64,000 nt of DNA from Ardenticatenales bacterium (GTDB taxonomy: Bacteria > Chloroflexota > Anaerolineae > Ardenticatenales > Ardenticatenaceae): assembly GCA_020634795.1 (NCBI GenBank), contig JACKAZ010000005.1:246975-310974 (forward strand), in the 5' to 3' direction. Position numbers and translations under genes: made by a program. Below the pieces are notes generated by a model. The model ran no database searches. It was not told the origin of the DNA and saw only the letters and a list, made by a program, of their open reading frames with translations. Of this stretch, positions 41,416 through 50,223 are shown one piece after another. How positions within the stretch are numbered: position 1 is the first letter of the stretch; every line of letters begins with the position of its first letter.

Positions 41416-42678
41416 ATGAACGACAATCTACCCCCCTTGCGCTGTGCCGATTGTGACGCGGTCACGCCCTCCGAACAGGCTTGGCGTTGCGCTTGCGGCG
41501 GCCCCTTCGAGCTGGCGTGGTCGCCCGCCTTCGACCCCACGCAGATCGCGCGTGACCGTTGGTCGCAGTGGCGTTACGGCGCGATGCTGATGCCGCCCAA
41601 TGTGCCGCAGGCGGCATGGACGACCCTGGGCGAGGGGATGACTCCCACGGTCGAGCTGGACTGGTCGGGCCAAAGGCTGATGGTCAAGCTTGAGTTCTTG
41701 ATGGCGACCGCCTCCTACAAAGATCGTGGCTCGGCGACGTTGGTGACATGGCTGCGCGCGCTGAATGTGACAGCGGTGATCGAAGATTCTTCGGGAAACG
41801 CGGGCGCGAGCTTGGCGGCCTATTGCGCCGCAGCGGGCCTGTCGGCCACCATCTTCGTCCCGTCCCATGCCGCAGCGGGGAAGAAGGTGCAGATCGAACG
41901 CTTCGGGGCAACGCTCCGCGAGGTGGACGGGCCGCGCCAAGCCACGACCGACGCCTGCCATGCCGCAGCAGAAAACAGTTTCTACGCCAGCCACGCTTGG
42001 CATCCGGCTTTCCTGTTGGGACAGATGGCGGCGGCGTGGGAGCTGTGGGAGCAAGGCAACGGCCTGCTGCCCGATGCAATTGTGATGCCGCTGGGACAGG
42101 GCGGCATGTTGCTGGGCTACTATCGGGGCTTTCGGGCGTTGCAGGAGGCGGGCCTCATCAATGCCATGCCGCGCTTGGTCGCGGTGCAGTCCGCGGCCTG
42201 TGCGCCGGTCGTGGCCGCGTGGCGCAACGGCGCGGCAACGGTGGCGGCGGTCGACGAAGGGGAGAGCATCGCAGCGGGCATCCGCATCCGTCAGCCGGTG
42301 CGGGGCACGGAGAGTCTGCGGGCCATCCGCGAAAGCGAGGGTATGGCGCTAACGGTCTCGGATGAAGCGATTGGCGCGGCCCACCAGCAGTTGGCGCGGC
42401 AGGGGCTTTTCGTCGAAGCGACCAGCGCGGTCCCCATGGCTGCCGTACCGCAGATCCGGGCAACATGGGGGCGCGATCTGCGGTTACTGGTACCGTTGTC
42501 GGGGAGTGGGTTGAAGGGGAGGGGGAGCGGGGAGCTAGGGGAGCAGGGGAGTTGGGGAGCTGGGGGAGCGGAGGAGCTGGGGAGGAGCGAGCGGGGGAGA
42601 TGGGGGAGCGGGGGAGATGGGGAGCTAGGGGAGCGGGGGCAGCGGAGGAGGGGTGTTGGAGCGCAACGGATATTGTAA
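41416..42678 (+). CDS. thrC: Threonine synthase-like PLP enzyme
   Basis: ATG at 41416 follows GAAGGAAAGCTG; 420 residues. The N-terminal LRCADCDAV...WRCACGGPFE (two Cys pairs) is the zinc-ribbon-like lead of long bacterial threonine synthases. The PLP lysine is Lys102 in TASYKDRG. EDSSGNAGASLAAY, and LGQGGMLLGYYRG for phosphate binding, are intact. It converts O-phosphohomoserine to threonine. The last ~55 residues after LLVPLSGSGLKG (GRGSGELGEQGSWGAGG...) are translated from a G-rich GGGAGCTGGGG repeat and are not part of the enzyme; an original stop has probably been lost. A related PLP lyase is the alternative. Confidence 0.82.
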   Translation: MNDNLPPLRCADCDAVTPSEQAWRCACGGPFELAWSPAFDPTQIARDRWSQWRYGAMLMPPNVPQAAWTTLGEGMTPTVELDWSGQRLMVKLEFLMATASYKDRGSATLVTWLRALNVTAVIEDSSGNAGASLAAYCAAAGLSATIFVPSHAAAGKKVQIERFGATLREVDGPRQATTDACHAAAENSFYASHAWHPAFLLGQMAAAWELWEQGNGLLPDAIVMPLGQGGMLLGYYRGFRALQEAGLINAMPRLVAVQSAACAPVVAAWRNGAATVAAVDEGESIAAGIRIRQPVRGTESLRAIRESEGMALTVSDEAIGAAHQQLARQGLFVEATSAVPMAAVPQIRATWGRDLRLLVPLSGSGLKGRGSGELGEQGSWGAGGAEELGRSERGRWGSGGDGELGERGQRRRGVGAQRIL

Positions 42679-42702
42679 GGGACGCGGGGCATGATTGTCG
42701 AC

Positions 42703-43962
42703 TCAGGGTGTTGGGGTGGGTTGGGGGGTGGTGATCGGCGTAAAGGTGGGGGCGGGCGTCCCTGTTGCCGACGGACTTCCCGTAGTTTCGACTTGGGGCG
42801 TCTCTTGGGGGTAGCCTTCGGGGCCAGCCACCGCCGCTTCTGCGGTGGCGGTGGCGTCACGGCTGGAGACGGTCACGGTCACGATCAGATTGTTGGGGGA
42901 CGTGGCGGTCACCACGATGGGCGCGGGGTCGTCGCTGATCTGGTCGACGAGATCGACCGCGATCAGCACGATGATGGCGACCGCGACCAGCGCCGCCAAG
43001 ATGCCAAGCAGCGCAATGGGCAGCCCCGGCCCCGTGGCGGCGGCGGGCGCGGTGGCGCGTGGCAAGGGCGCGGTTGGGTCGTCGGGGCTGCGCGGTGCGG
43101 GCGTCGGCGGGGGCGCGGTTGGGTCGTCGGGGCTGCGCGGTGCGGGCGTCGGCGGGGGCGGCGTTTCCTCCACGATGGGCGCCGTGGTCAGCGTGGTGTT
43201 TGACGACAAGCCGACCTCGCCCACCTGCGCCACGATGACGGAGATATTGTCGGAGCCTCCGGCCGCGTTGGCCGCACGGATCAGTTCGTCGGCAGCCGCA
43301 TCGGGGGTGCGCTGATCGACTAATTTCAAAATCTTCGAGGGTTTGATATGCTCGGTCAAGCCATCGGAGCAAATTACCAGCCGGTCGCCCTCGTGCAGGA
43401 TCAGCGGTGACTTGGGTGCAACTTCGACCTCGACCTCGGGCAGCGTCCCGACCGAACGGGAGATCACGTTGCGGTGGGGATGGTGTTCCGCCTCTTCGGG
43501 GGTGATGATGCCAGCGGCGATCTGCTCTTCGACCAAAGAATGGTCGTGCGTCAGTCGCTGGATCTGGCCACCCCGGATCAGATAGAGTCGACTGTCGCCG
43601 ACATGCGCGATGTGGAGACGGTCATCGATCCGCGCCGCCGCGACCACCGTCGTCCCCATTCCCTGACGACCCTCTTGCTGCGCCCGCTGATAGACCGTGC
43701 GATTGGCCGCTTCGATGGCCGCGACCAACGCTTCGATCGGACTATCCACCGCATTGCCAAAGTAGCGCTCCCGGATCGTCGCAATCGCCTGTTGGCTGGC
43801 CACTTCACCGGACTGGTGGCCCCCCATCCCATCGGCAACGACCAGCAGATCACCACGCGGTGCCGTGGATGCAGCGGCGTGCTCCGCCAGAATCGCATCT
43901 TCATTTAACGTTCGTACGCGGCCCGTATCCGTTCGCGCCACGAAGGTAAATTCCATTACCAT
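42703..43962 (-). CDS. PP2C-type Ser/Thr phosphatase with membrane anchor
   Basis: ATG at 43962 lies after GCGGAGTGC; 419 residues. The domain (1-240) has RTLNEDAIL, VVADGMGGHQSGEVAS, AHVGDSRLYLI, VICSDGLTEH and SDNISVIVAQV, the Asp/Gly residues binding two metals in PrpC/Stp phosphatases. A Pro-rich linker follows, with a 45-bp tandem duplication (SPDDPTAPPPTPAPR twice). One membrane helix (LPIALLGILAALVAVAIIVLIAV) and an exported Thr/Pro tail complete it. It should remove phosphate placed by Ser/Thr kinases (PknB type) in the cytoplasm. No kinase gene is adjacent. Confidence 0.9.
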   Translation of the reverse strand: MVMEFTFVARTDTGRVRTLNEDAILAEHAAASTAPRGDLLVVADGMGGHQSGEVASQQAIATIRERYFGNAVDSPIEALVAAIEAANRTVYQRAQQEGRQGMGTTVVAAARIDDRLHIAHVGDSRLYLIRGGQIQRLTHDHSLVEEQIAAGIITPEEAEHHPHRNVISRSVGTLPEVEVEVAPKSPLILHEGDRLVICSDGLTEHIKPSKILKLVDQRTPDAAADELIRAANAAGGSDNISVIVAQVGEVGLSSNTTLTTAPIVEETPPPPTPAPRSPDDPTAPPPTPAPRSPDDPTAPLPRATAPAAATGPGLPIALLGILAALVAVAIIVLIAVDLVDQISDDPAPIVVTATSPNNLIVTVTVSSRDATATAEAAVAGPEGYPQETPQVETTGSPSATGTPAPTFTPITTPQPTPTP

Positions 43963-44054
43963 GCACTCCGCTGGTAGGGTGTCTATTTTAAGATCGCTAA
44001 CCTTCTATTTTACACGAAATCGGCGGATAAGCACGTCACCCCCTTCGCGCGGGT

Positions 44055-44240
44055 GAGCGAGTTTTATGAGTTTTGTGAGTTTTATGAGTTTTATGAGTTG
44101 GGAGTTGCTCTGCGTTACTTGCTCTGCGCTACCTGCTCTGCGTTACCTGCTCTGCGTTATCTGCTCTGCGTTACCTGCTCTGCGTTCTGCGTTCCCCAAC
44201 GCCCTAACAATCAGCGGCATCCTCAACCGCCCCCGCCTTC
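44055..44240. repeat. Period-9 tract and unit array (array E), inverse orientation
   Basis: Five TGAGTTTTA/TGAGTTTTG copies (44055-44098), then about six 15-bp GCTCTGCGTTACCT-like repeats (44107-44180), then one unit TTCTGCGTTCCCCAACGCCC...CAATCAGCG. This is the reverse complement of the order at 45060-45425 and shows about 75% identity with that array's units. It lies directly upstream of the PAP2 gene. Confidence 0.8.
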
Positions 44241-44359
44241 GAACGCGGCGCTCCTCGCAGCGCCGTTGCCTGGGGATTGCTCTGCGCTGCGCCTTGTGCT
44301 ACCTTGTGCGCTGCCAAGAAGTTATCCCACGTCGGAAGTTATAGAAAGCGCGCAGGCCA

Positions 44360-45055
44360 ATGGTAAATGACCAGTTGCCGGACCCGCCCCCGCCCCGTCA
44401 AAGCGACGATCCTTCCCCGTCCGAGCAGCGCCAACGGCGCTACGTGAAGCGTGGCGCTGTCGCACGCGAGCGCATCATTTCGCGGGTGGCACCGGCCAGG
44501 CGCGTCGACAGCGCGATCTTTACGCGGGTCAATTCGTCGGTGCGCCATCGTCGGCTGGATGGTGTGGCCAGCTTCTTAGCGTTGGTCTTCAACGGGGGGT
44601 GGGCATGGATCATTGCGACCGCCCTCCTGCTTCCGTTCCGACGGACACGTGCCCGCGCGCGCCACATCCTGAAGGTGCTGACGGTGCCCACGTGGGTGGC
44701 CGCGTTGGGGGTCGAGGGGCCGATCAAGCGCTACTTCCGCCGGCAGCGGCCCTTCCATGTCGAGCAAGGGGTGGTGTTGGTGGGGCGTGAACCGAGCAAC
44801 TACTCTTTCCCTTCGGGCCACGCGGCGGCGGCCTTTGGCGGCGCGCGGATGATGCAACGGCTGTTGCCGCGCTGGGCTTGGCTCTGGTACGCCATCGCCT
44901 CCCTCGTTGCGTGGAGCCGCGTCTACCTCGGCGTCCACTACCCCAGCGATGTCACGATGGGCGCGGTACTTGGCACGCTACTGGCCGAATCGACCTATCG
45001 CGTTCAAAGGCGGATTTGGCCCAGCGCCGATGCGGGGACGCTCCCGGAGCGATAG
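44360..45055 (+). CDS. PAP2-family phosphatase
   Basis: The protein has 231 residues. KRYFRRQRP, PSGHAAAAFGG and SRVYLGVHYPSDV are the three PAP2 motifs (K-x6-RP, PSGH, SR-x5-H-x3-D). Four or more membrane helices are seen. It should dephosphorylate lipid phosphates such as undecaprenyl diphosphate or phosphatidic acid, with the active site outside. The N-terminus is a 45-residue polar region. The gene is alone between inverted repeat arrays E and F. ATG at 44360 has no clear ribosome site. Confidence 0.87.
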   Translation: MVNDQLPDPPPPRQSDDPSPSEQRQRRYVKRGAVARERIISRVAPARRVDSAIFTRVNSSVRHRRLDGVASFLALVFNGGWAWIIATALLLPFRRTRARARHILKVLTVPTWVAALGVEGPIKRYFRRQRPFHVEQGVVLVGREPSNYSFPSGHAAAAFGGARMMQRLLPRWAWLWYAIASLVAWSRVYLGVHYPSDVTMGAVLGTLLAESTYRVQRRIWPSADAGTLPER

Positions 45056-45059
45056 GGAG

Positions 45060-45425
45060 ACGTGTGCGCGTTTGAGGTCGGCGGCAGTTGGGGAGGTTGC
45101 TGATTGTTAGGGCGCTGGTGAACGCAGAACGGGGAAGCAATTGGTGCGCGTTTGAGGTCGGCGGCAGTTGGGGATGTTGCTGATTGTGGGGGCGCTGGTG
45201 AACGCAGAACGGGGAAGCGATTGGTGCGCGTTTGAAGTCGGCGGCAGTGGAGGCTGTTGCTGATTGTGTGGGCGTTGGTGAACGCAGAACGCAGAGCAGG
45301 CAACGCAGAGCAGGTAACGCAGAGCAGGTAACGCAGAGCAGGTAACGCAGAGCAACGCCCAACTCATAAAACTCATTAAACTCATAAAACTCATTAAACT
45401 CACAAAACTCACAAAACTCCCCAAA
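45060..45425. repeat. Unit array and period-9 tract (array F)
   Basis: Three ~80-bp units (GTGCGCGTTTGAGGTCGGCG...GTGAACGCAGAACGGGGAAG), then four 15-bp AGGTAACGCAGAGCA-type repeats (45290-45350), then the period-9 tract (45361-45425). It mirrors array E across the PAP2 gene. The TGA stop of the GT4 gene (45427-45429) lies in the last AACTCAC copy. Confidence 0.85.
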
Positions 45426-45426
45426 C

Positions 45427-46686
45427 TCACCACGCCCCCCGGCGTGCCCGAATCACATCGCCATAGACGCGGTCGAGCTGCGCCGCTTGCGCGTCGATGG
45501 TGTGAACGGGGCGGATGCCGCTGCGGAGGCGGGGCAGGAGCTGTGGCTCATCAAGGAAACGACGCAGTGTTGCCGCGAGATCGGCGACGCGGTTGGCGTT
45601 GAAGAGCAGGCCATCTTCCCCGTGTTGCACCCGCTCCGCCATCGCGCCCAAATCGGAGGCGACCACCGGTGTGCCGACCGCAAAGGCCTCTTGAATTGCG
45701 ATGACCGACGTTTCGTACCAGATCGAAGGGACGACCAGTAGATCGGCTGCGGCCAGCCGCGCCAAGACCATTTCGTTGGGGATGCGTCCGTGCCAGAGGA
45801 TCGCGTCGCCACGCCGCGCGCGTAGCTCCGCCACATAGTCGGGAAAGCTGTCGAGGCCGCCGTAGAGGTCGAGCTGCACCTGATCCTGCGGCAACTGACC
45901 GACCGCATCGACCAGCAGATGCACCCCCTTTTGTGGCGCGATACTGCCCACATAGGCCAGTCGTAGCCGTTCGTCGTTGCGCGGGCGACGGGACGGCAGG
46001 GGGTTGGGCAGCGGAATCCCGTAGGGCACCACCTCGATCGGTGGGGCAAGGCCCATCGCTATGTGCCAGTCGCGGGTGAACGCGGTGGGGGCCATGCGTG
46101 CCGCCGCGCCACGCAGCACGTTGCCGAGCCGCTGGCCACGCCATGCAAAGAGCGGGGCCACGGCCGGGGCAGCCCGCCGCGCCGCACCGCGCAGCCCCGC
46201 GCGGGCCATGGCGCAGCGGCCACAGTTGATCCAGCGTTCCGGCCCGTGGCAGAGGGCGCCCGTGTCGTTGGTCAACAGTTGGGCGTTGGCGCAGATCCAC
46301 CAATAATCGTGCAACGTGATGAGGTAGGGAATTCCTGCTTCGTGTAGCGACTCGATCAGCGTGGTGGGCAGGCCCATCAGATGCTGGATGTGTACCAGAT
46401 CGGGTTGAAATTCGGCCAGCCGTTGCGCGAAGGCGCGCTGCAGGGCAGGCTGGTGAAAGGTCGCCGAGAAGCGCGTGAGGTCAGTACGGGGCGGGATGGG
46501 GAGGGGAAGCCGTCGTTCACCCGCCGCGCCCACCGTGGGGTGCGGCGCATCGCCCCCCACCTGCGGGAAGACGACGGCCACGTCATCGCCCGCTCGTTGC
46601 TGTGCCTGCGCCAAGTGGTGCGTGTTCAGCTCCACCCCCCCCACATGGTCGGGCAGATATTGGTGCACCAGATGGAGGATTCGCAC
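45427..46686 (-). CDS. Family 4 glycosyltransferase
   Basis: GTG start at 46686, three bases after the TAA of the upstream GT4 gene; 419 residues. MRILHLVHQYLPDHVGGVELNTHHLAQ is the GT-B opening, GSIAPQKGVHLLVDAV and VPSIWYETSVIAIQEAFAVGTPVVASDLGAMAE (E-x7-E) bind the nucleotide sugar. The two genes are translationally coupled and probably act on the same polysaccharide or glycolipid. A Cys-rich segment near residues 135-185 (CANAQLL..CHGPERWINCGRCAMAR) is a feature of some GT4 members. The stop codon lies in the end of repeat F. Confidence 0.87.
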   Translation of the reverse strand: MRILHLVHQYLPDHVGGVELNTHHLAQAQQRAGDDVAVVFPQVGGDAPHPTVGAAGERRLPLPIPPRTDLTRFSATFHQPALQRAFAQRLAEFQPDLVHIQHLMGLPTTLIESLHEAGIPYLITLHDYWWICANAQLLTNDTGALCHGPERWINCGRCAMARAGLRGAARRAAPAVAPLFAWRGQRLGNVLRGAAARMAPTAFTRDWHIAMGLAPPIEVVPYGIPLPNPLPSRRPRNDERLRLAYVGSIAPQKGVHLLVDAVGQLPQDQVQLDLYGGLDSFPDYVAELRARRGDAILWHGRIPNEMVLARLAAADLLVVPSIWYETSVIAIQEAFAVGTPVVASDLGAMAERVQHGEDGLLFNANRVADLAATLRRFLDEPQLLPRLRSGIRPVHTIDAQAAQLDRVYGDVIRARRGAW

Positions 46687-46688
46687 GT

Positions 46689-47954
46689 TTACCCCGCCCC
46701 GACCAACGTGCGGTAGAGCGCCTCGACCTGAGCGCCCTTGTGCTGCCACGTATGCTGCTGTGCCTTCTGCTGCCCCCGTTGGCCCATCGCGCAGGCACGG
46801 ACGGGGTCATCGAGCAGCGTCGCGATGGCGCGGGCCAGCGCGACGGGATCGCCGAACGGCACGAGCAGCCCATCTTCGCCATCCTCGATCAGCTCCATGA
46901 CCCCCCACGTGCGGGCCGCGACGACTGGCTTCTCGTACTGCCATGCTTCCAGATAGACGATCCCGAAGGAATCGGTGCGCGATGGCATGGCGAAGAGCGT
47001 GGTTGCCGCCAGCGCGTCCCGCTTCGTGCCCTCGTCCACCACGCCCAGCAGGTGGATGCGCCGTCGATCGGCGGCAGGCAGCCCGTCCCAAAACTGTTGG
47101 AAATCGGGCAAAATCGTGCCGATCAGCACCAGCGCGAGGGCGCGTCCGCCCCGCCAAAGCTGTTGGACGGCCCGCACCACGTCCGGCGTGCCCTTGTCGG
47201 CGCACATCGAGCCGAGGGTGAGCAGCATTGGCCCCGCGATGCCGTACTGCTGGCGGAAGCGCTCGCCGTTCCCCCCCGCCAGCGCATTCGGATCGATGCC
47301 CGGCCCCACCACCGCGATGCGGCTTTCAACGCCCTGCGCACGCAGATAGCGGGCCTCGGTCAGGGTTTGGGCCACAATCGCATCGCTCCGCCGCGCCAAG
47401 TCGAGCTGGTGGCGCATGGTGTAGTAGCGGCTGAGCGCATCGCTGGCGGGGGTGGGGCCAGCGCCGAGATGGGTCAAGGGGTAGAGAACGAAGGGCAACC
47501 CATGGCGTTGGGCCGCCGCCAAGCCCGCTTCGACGAAAGGCTCGAAGGTGATCGTCATCGCCCCCACTAGGTCAAAGGCATGGCCATGCCGCGCCAGCCA
47601 CGGTCGGAGCGCGGGCAGGCGCGGGGTCAGCCGTGCCAAACGATGCAAAATCGGCAGCGGCACGCCCACGCGCGAGCCAAGCCAAAGGGCGCGGCGCACG
47701 GCATGGTAGCTCAGCGGGGCCGCAGGGAGATGAGCGATGGAGAAGCGCTGGACCGCGATGCCATCGACCGCGCCCTGCCGCGCTTCCACACGGCGCTGCG
47801 CGGGATCCCAAAAGCCGGTAAAGTCCAATGCGTCGCTGGTAAGGACCGTGACCTCGTGTCCCGCTTGCACCAGATGGCGTGAAAGCGCCAGCATGTGCTG
47901 TTCCGCGCCGCCCGCAGCGGGCCAGAAGCGCTGGATCAGATGGAGGATTCGCAT
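46689..47954 (-). CDS. Family 4 glycosyltransferase
   Basis: ATG at 47954; 421 residues. MRILHLIQRFWPAAGGAEQHMLALSRHLV opens the first Rossmann domain. LLTLGSMCADKGTPDVVRAVQQLW begins the second; RTDSFGIVYLEAWQYEKPVVAARTWGVMELI has the E-containing sugar-nucleotide motif. It transfers a sugar in polysaccharide or glycolipid synthesis. The next gene, also GT4, starts three bases after its stop. The upstream open frame (to 48062) includes a hairpin and is not used. Confidence 0.88.
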   Translation of the reverse strand: MRILHLIQRFWPAAGGAEQHMLALSRHLVQAGHEVTVLTSDALDFTGFWDPAQRRVEARQGAVDGIAVQRFSIAHLPAAPLSYHAVRRALWLGSRVGVPLPILHRLARLTPRLPALRPWLARHGHAFDLVGAMTITFEPFVEAGLAAAQRHGLPFVLYPLTHLGAGPTPASDALSRYYTMRHQLDLARRSDAIVAQTLTEARYLRAQGVESRIAVVGPGIDPNALAGGNGERFRQQYGIAGPMLLTLGSMCADKGTPDVVRAVQQLWRGGRALALVLIGTILPDFQQFWDGLPAADRRRIHLLGVVDEGTKRDALAATTLFAMPSRTDSFGIVYLEAWQYEKPVVAARTWGVMELIEDGEDGLLVPFGDPVALARAIATLLDDPVRACAMGQRGQQKAQQHTWQHKGAQVEALYRTLVGAG

Positions 47955-48059
47955 CGGGCGTGCGGGCGGATCGAAGAACGGTTCATGGGTCGGATTGTAG
48001 TGAGCGTGCACCGGAGAGGCGAAACGTGAGTGCGCACGTGGGTAAAGGGCGATCGATAA

Positions 48060-48089
48060 CACGCCCCCACGAGGATTCGTGGGGGCGTG
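48060..48089. terminator. Perfect 13-pair hairpin between two minus-strand genes
   Basis: CACGCCCCCACGA-GGAT-TCGTGGGGGCGTG. It lies after the FG-GAP gene stop (48108) and before the GT4 start (47954). It has no T run on either strand, so it is a terminator or an mRNA stabiliser; the strand is not decided. Confidence 0.55.
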
Positions 48090-48107
48090 ATGGGAGCGTT
48101 CGACGCC

Positions 48108-50054
48108 CTATCGACCGATGATCGGCAGATGGATCCGTGAGACTTGGGCGATCCTTACGGTGACCGGAACGACCGCACTGAGCTGCTGTTGCGCGCTGCA
48201 GTTGAGACGACAACTGTTGATGTGGATGTTGCCAAGATTGTGCGTGCCCACGCCCAAACCAGTCGTATTGATCGTGAGCGGCGCTGTGGCGTTGCTACCG
48301 ACCTGCAACTGCCCCGCGCTGACATTGACCGACACACGGCTGGGCGCAGAAACGACCTGCCAATCGGCGGGTAAAGGGCCGAGGTTCGTGATCGAGAGCA
48401 GCCCCTGCGCGTTCGGCCCGGCGGAGGGATCGTGGAGCGGGACGGTGGCGTGGGCCTGTAGATTGGTGCCAAACGGGAAACGTCCGCTGTTGTTCGCCGA
48501 TTGACGGAACTGCGCCCACGGTCGGTTATTGGCCTGAGCATTGGGCAGATCGAACTGCCACAGATAGCCGTGGGCCGCATCGTTCTGGTTGCCGCTGCCG
48601 ATCCAGAGATCAAAGCTGCCGTCCCCATCCGTATCATCCACCGCCGCCGTCCCACTGACCGTCCATTGCGTGGTGAAGTGGTGCTCGGTCTGTCCGTTGG
48701 CACCAATCGCGATCACATCCCACATCATCGACAGCAGGATTTCGGGGGTAGGATCATTGTCGATATTGGCGATGGTGGTCGAGGCTTGGCTCCCCGCGTT
48801 TTTGCCGAGAAAATCCTTGGGCCAAACGGGGAAGCCCGCCACGCTCTGCCCGTTGTGATGCCAAGCGTAGAGCGCCGCGTAACAGTCGCCGTTACCGTTG
48901 TTGCAGCCGTTGGGCGCGCTGCTGCCCCGTTTGTGGCGCAGAATTGTGATTTCTAGGTCGCCGTCGTTGTCCAGATCGGCCAGCGAGGGCGAGGCCATGC
49001 CCGGGTAACGGGTGGGTTGCGGCCACCCCGCTGCATCGGGCAGCTTGTTGGGATCGTCGAAGGCCATCGCCGAAAAGATGTTGTTCGAGTTGAAGACGTA
49101 GACGAAGGGCTGATCGGTTTGGCCGTGAGCGTAGTAATAAAAATCGCCCGTTCCCACCACGATCTCCAGCGAGCCATCGCAATCCAGATCGGCGATGGCG
49201 GGGCTGGAATAGATCGTTTCGGGCACGTAGCGTCGAACCAGCGGCTGACCCGCTGCGTTAAAGACGTAGAGGAAGCCCCCCTCTTGACCATTGCCGCTCT
49301 GATCGAGGGCGATATCGGCACCTATCACCACCTCGTCGATGCCATCGCCATTGAAGTCGACGCAGGAAGCGGAGGACCAGATCGTGTCGGCGTTAAAATA
49401 ACCCTGCCCGGGCCAATTGATATTCGCCCAGAGTGGGTTACCCAAATGGTCGGCGGCGTGGATCCGTTGGTCCCACGAGCCGAAGACGATTTCGCGCTGC
49501 GGATCGCCATCTAGTTGGCAAAGGGCGGGCGATGAATAGACCGCGTCGGGGTGGCCGTCGCTCGGATACTGGTCGTGGGTCTGATAATGCCAGAGTTGGT
49601 CGCCGTTGGCGTTCAGCGCCACGACCCCCCCCGTGTGGTGGATGTTGTCCACTGCTGCCCCCAGCCCCACGACAATTTCGACGGTGCCATTACCGTCGAT
49701 ATCGCCGATAGCAGGGGAAGAGTTGATCGGACTTTGAAAGTGGTGTTCCCAAAGGATCGACCCATTGCCGCGCATGGCCACCAGCGTCCCGGGGCGGTCG
49801 TGCTGGTTGTTGGTCCCGTTCAACATCGTGGTGCCTACCACGATGTCCGGGATTCCGTCATTGGTCAGATCAGCGAGTTTGGGCGAGGACTGGAAGATGA
49901 TGCCACCGGCCAACTGATGGCCAATGCCAGAGTCGGTGGGACTTTCGGGGGGGGAATCCGCGTTGATTCGCGGGGATAGGGTTGTGATTAAGACGAGGGG
50001 AAGGCAGGCCAAGACTACCCAGACAATTCTTCGTACGGGGATGGAGAAGATCAT
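48108..50054 (-). CDS. Secreted FG-GAP/VCBS repeat protein
   Basis: The protein has 648 residues. Signal peptide (about 1-30, VRRIVWVVLACLPLVLITT). Several repeats of calcium-binding type follow: DIDGNGTVEIVVG, DFNGDGIDEVVIG, DLDCDGSLEIVVG, DLDNDGDLEITIL and DTDGDGSFDLWIG, each DxDxDG with a following E. This is the beta-propeller of integrin-alpha-like and VCBS proteins. The last ~130 residues form a separate beta domain. It is exported, probably binding other surface molecules; there is no clear membrane anchor or sorting motif. Function is unknown. Confidence 0.85.
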   Translation of the reverse strand: MIFSIPVRRIVWVVLACLPLVLITTLSPRINADSPPESPTDSGIGHQLAGGIIFQSSPKLADLTNDGIPDIVVGTTMLNGTNNQHDRPGTLVAMRGNGSILWEHHFQSPINSSPAIGDIDGNGTVEIVVGLGAAVDNIHHTGGVVALNANGDQLWHYQTHDQYPSDGHPDAVYSSPALCQLDGDPQREIVFGSWDQRIHAADHLGNPLWANINWPGQGYFNADTIWSSASCVDFNGDGIDEVVIGADIALDQSGNGQEGGFLYVFNAAGQPLVRRYVPETIYSSPAIADLDCDGSLEIVVGTGDFYYYAHGQTDQPFVYVFNSNNIFSAMAFDDPNKLPDAAGWPQPTRYPGMASPSLADLDNDGDLEITILRHKRGSSAPNGCNNGNGDCYAALYAWHHNGQSVAGFPVWPKDFLGKNAGSQASTTIANIDNDPTPEILLSMMWDVIAIGANGQTEHHFTTQWTVSGTAAVDDTDGDGSFDLWIGSGNQNDAAHGYLWQFDLPNAQANNRPWAQFRQSANNSGRFPFGTNLQAHATVPLHDPSAGPNAQGLLSITNLGPLPADWQVVSAPSRVSVNVSAGQLQVGSNATAPLTINTTGLGVGTHNLGNIHINSCRLNCSAQQQLSAVVPVTVRIAQVSRIHLPIIGR

Positions 50055-50223
50055 CGTCGGTTCCTTTCTTAGGTTGGAAAATCGACCAAGCTAGAAAGGT
50101 TGAATATAAAGTTGTTGCGAATCAGTATGTCATATAGTTGATGAACTGGCGCGTTATTCTATCACTCTGGGTAGATAAGTCAAATCGTGGCACGCCGTGC
50201 AAGGGCTGGGTCGAAGCGTGCGA

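Noticed and set aside
48060..48089. Classical rho-independent terminator after the FG-GAP gene
   Set aside because: The 13-pair hairpin is perfect, but no T run follows on either strand. It is kept only as a possible terminator.
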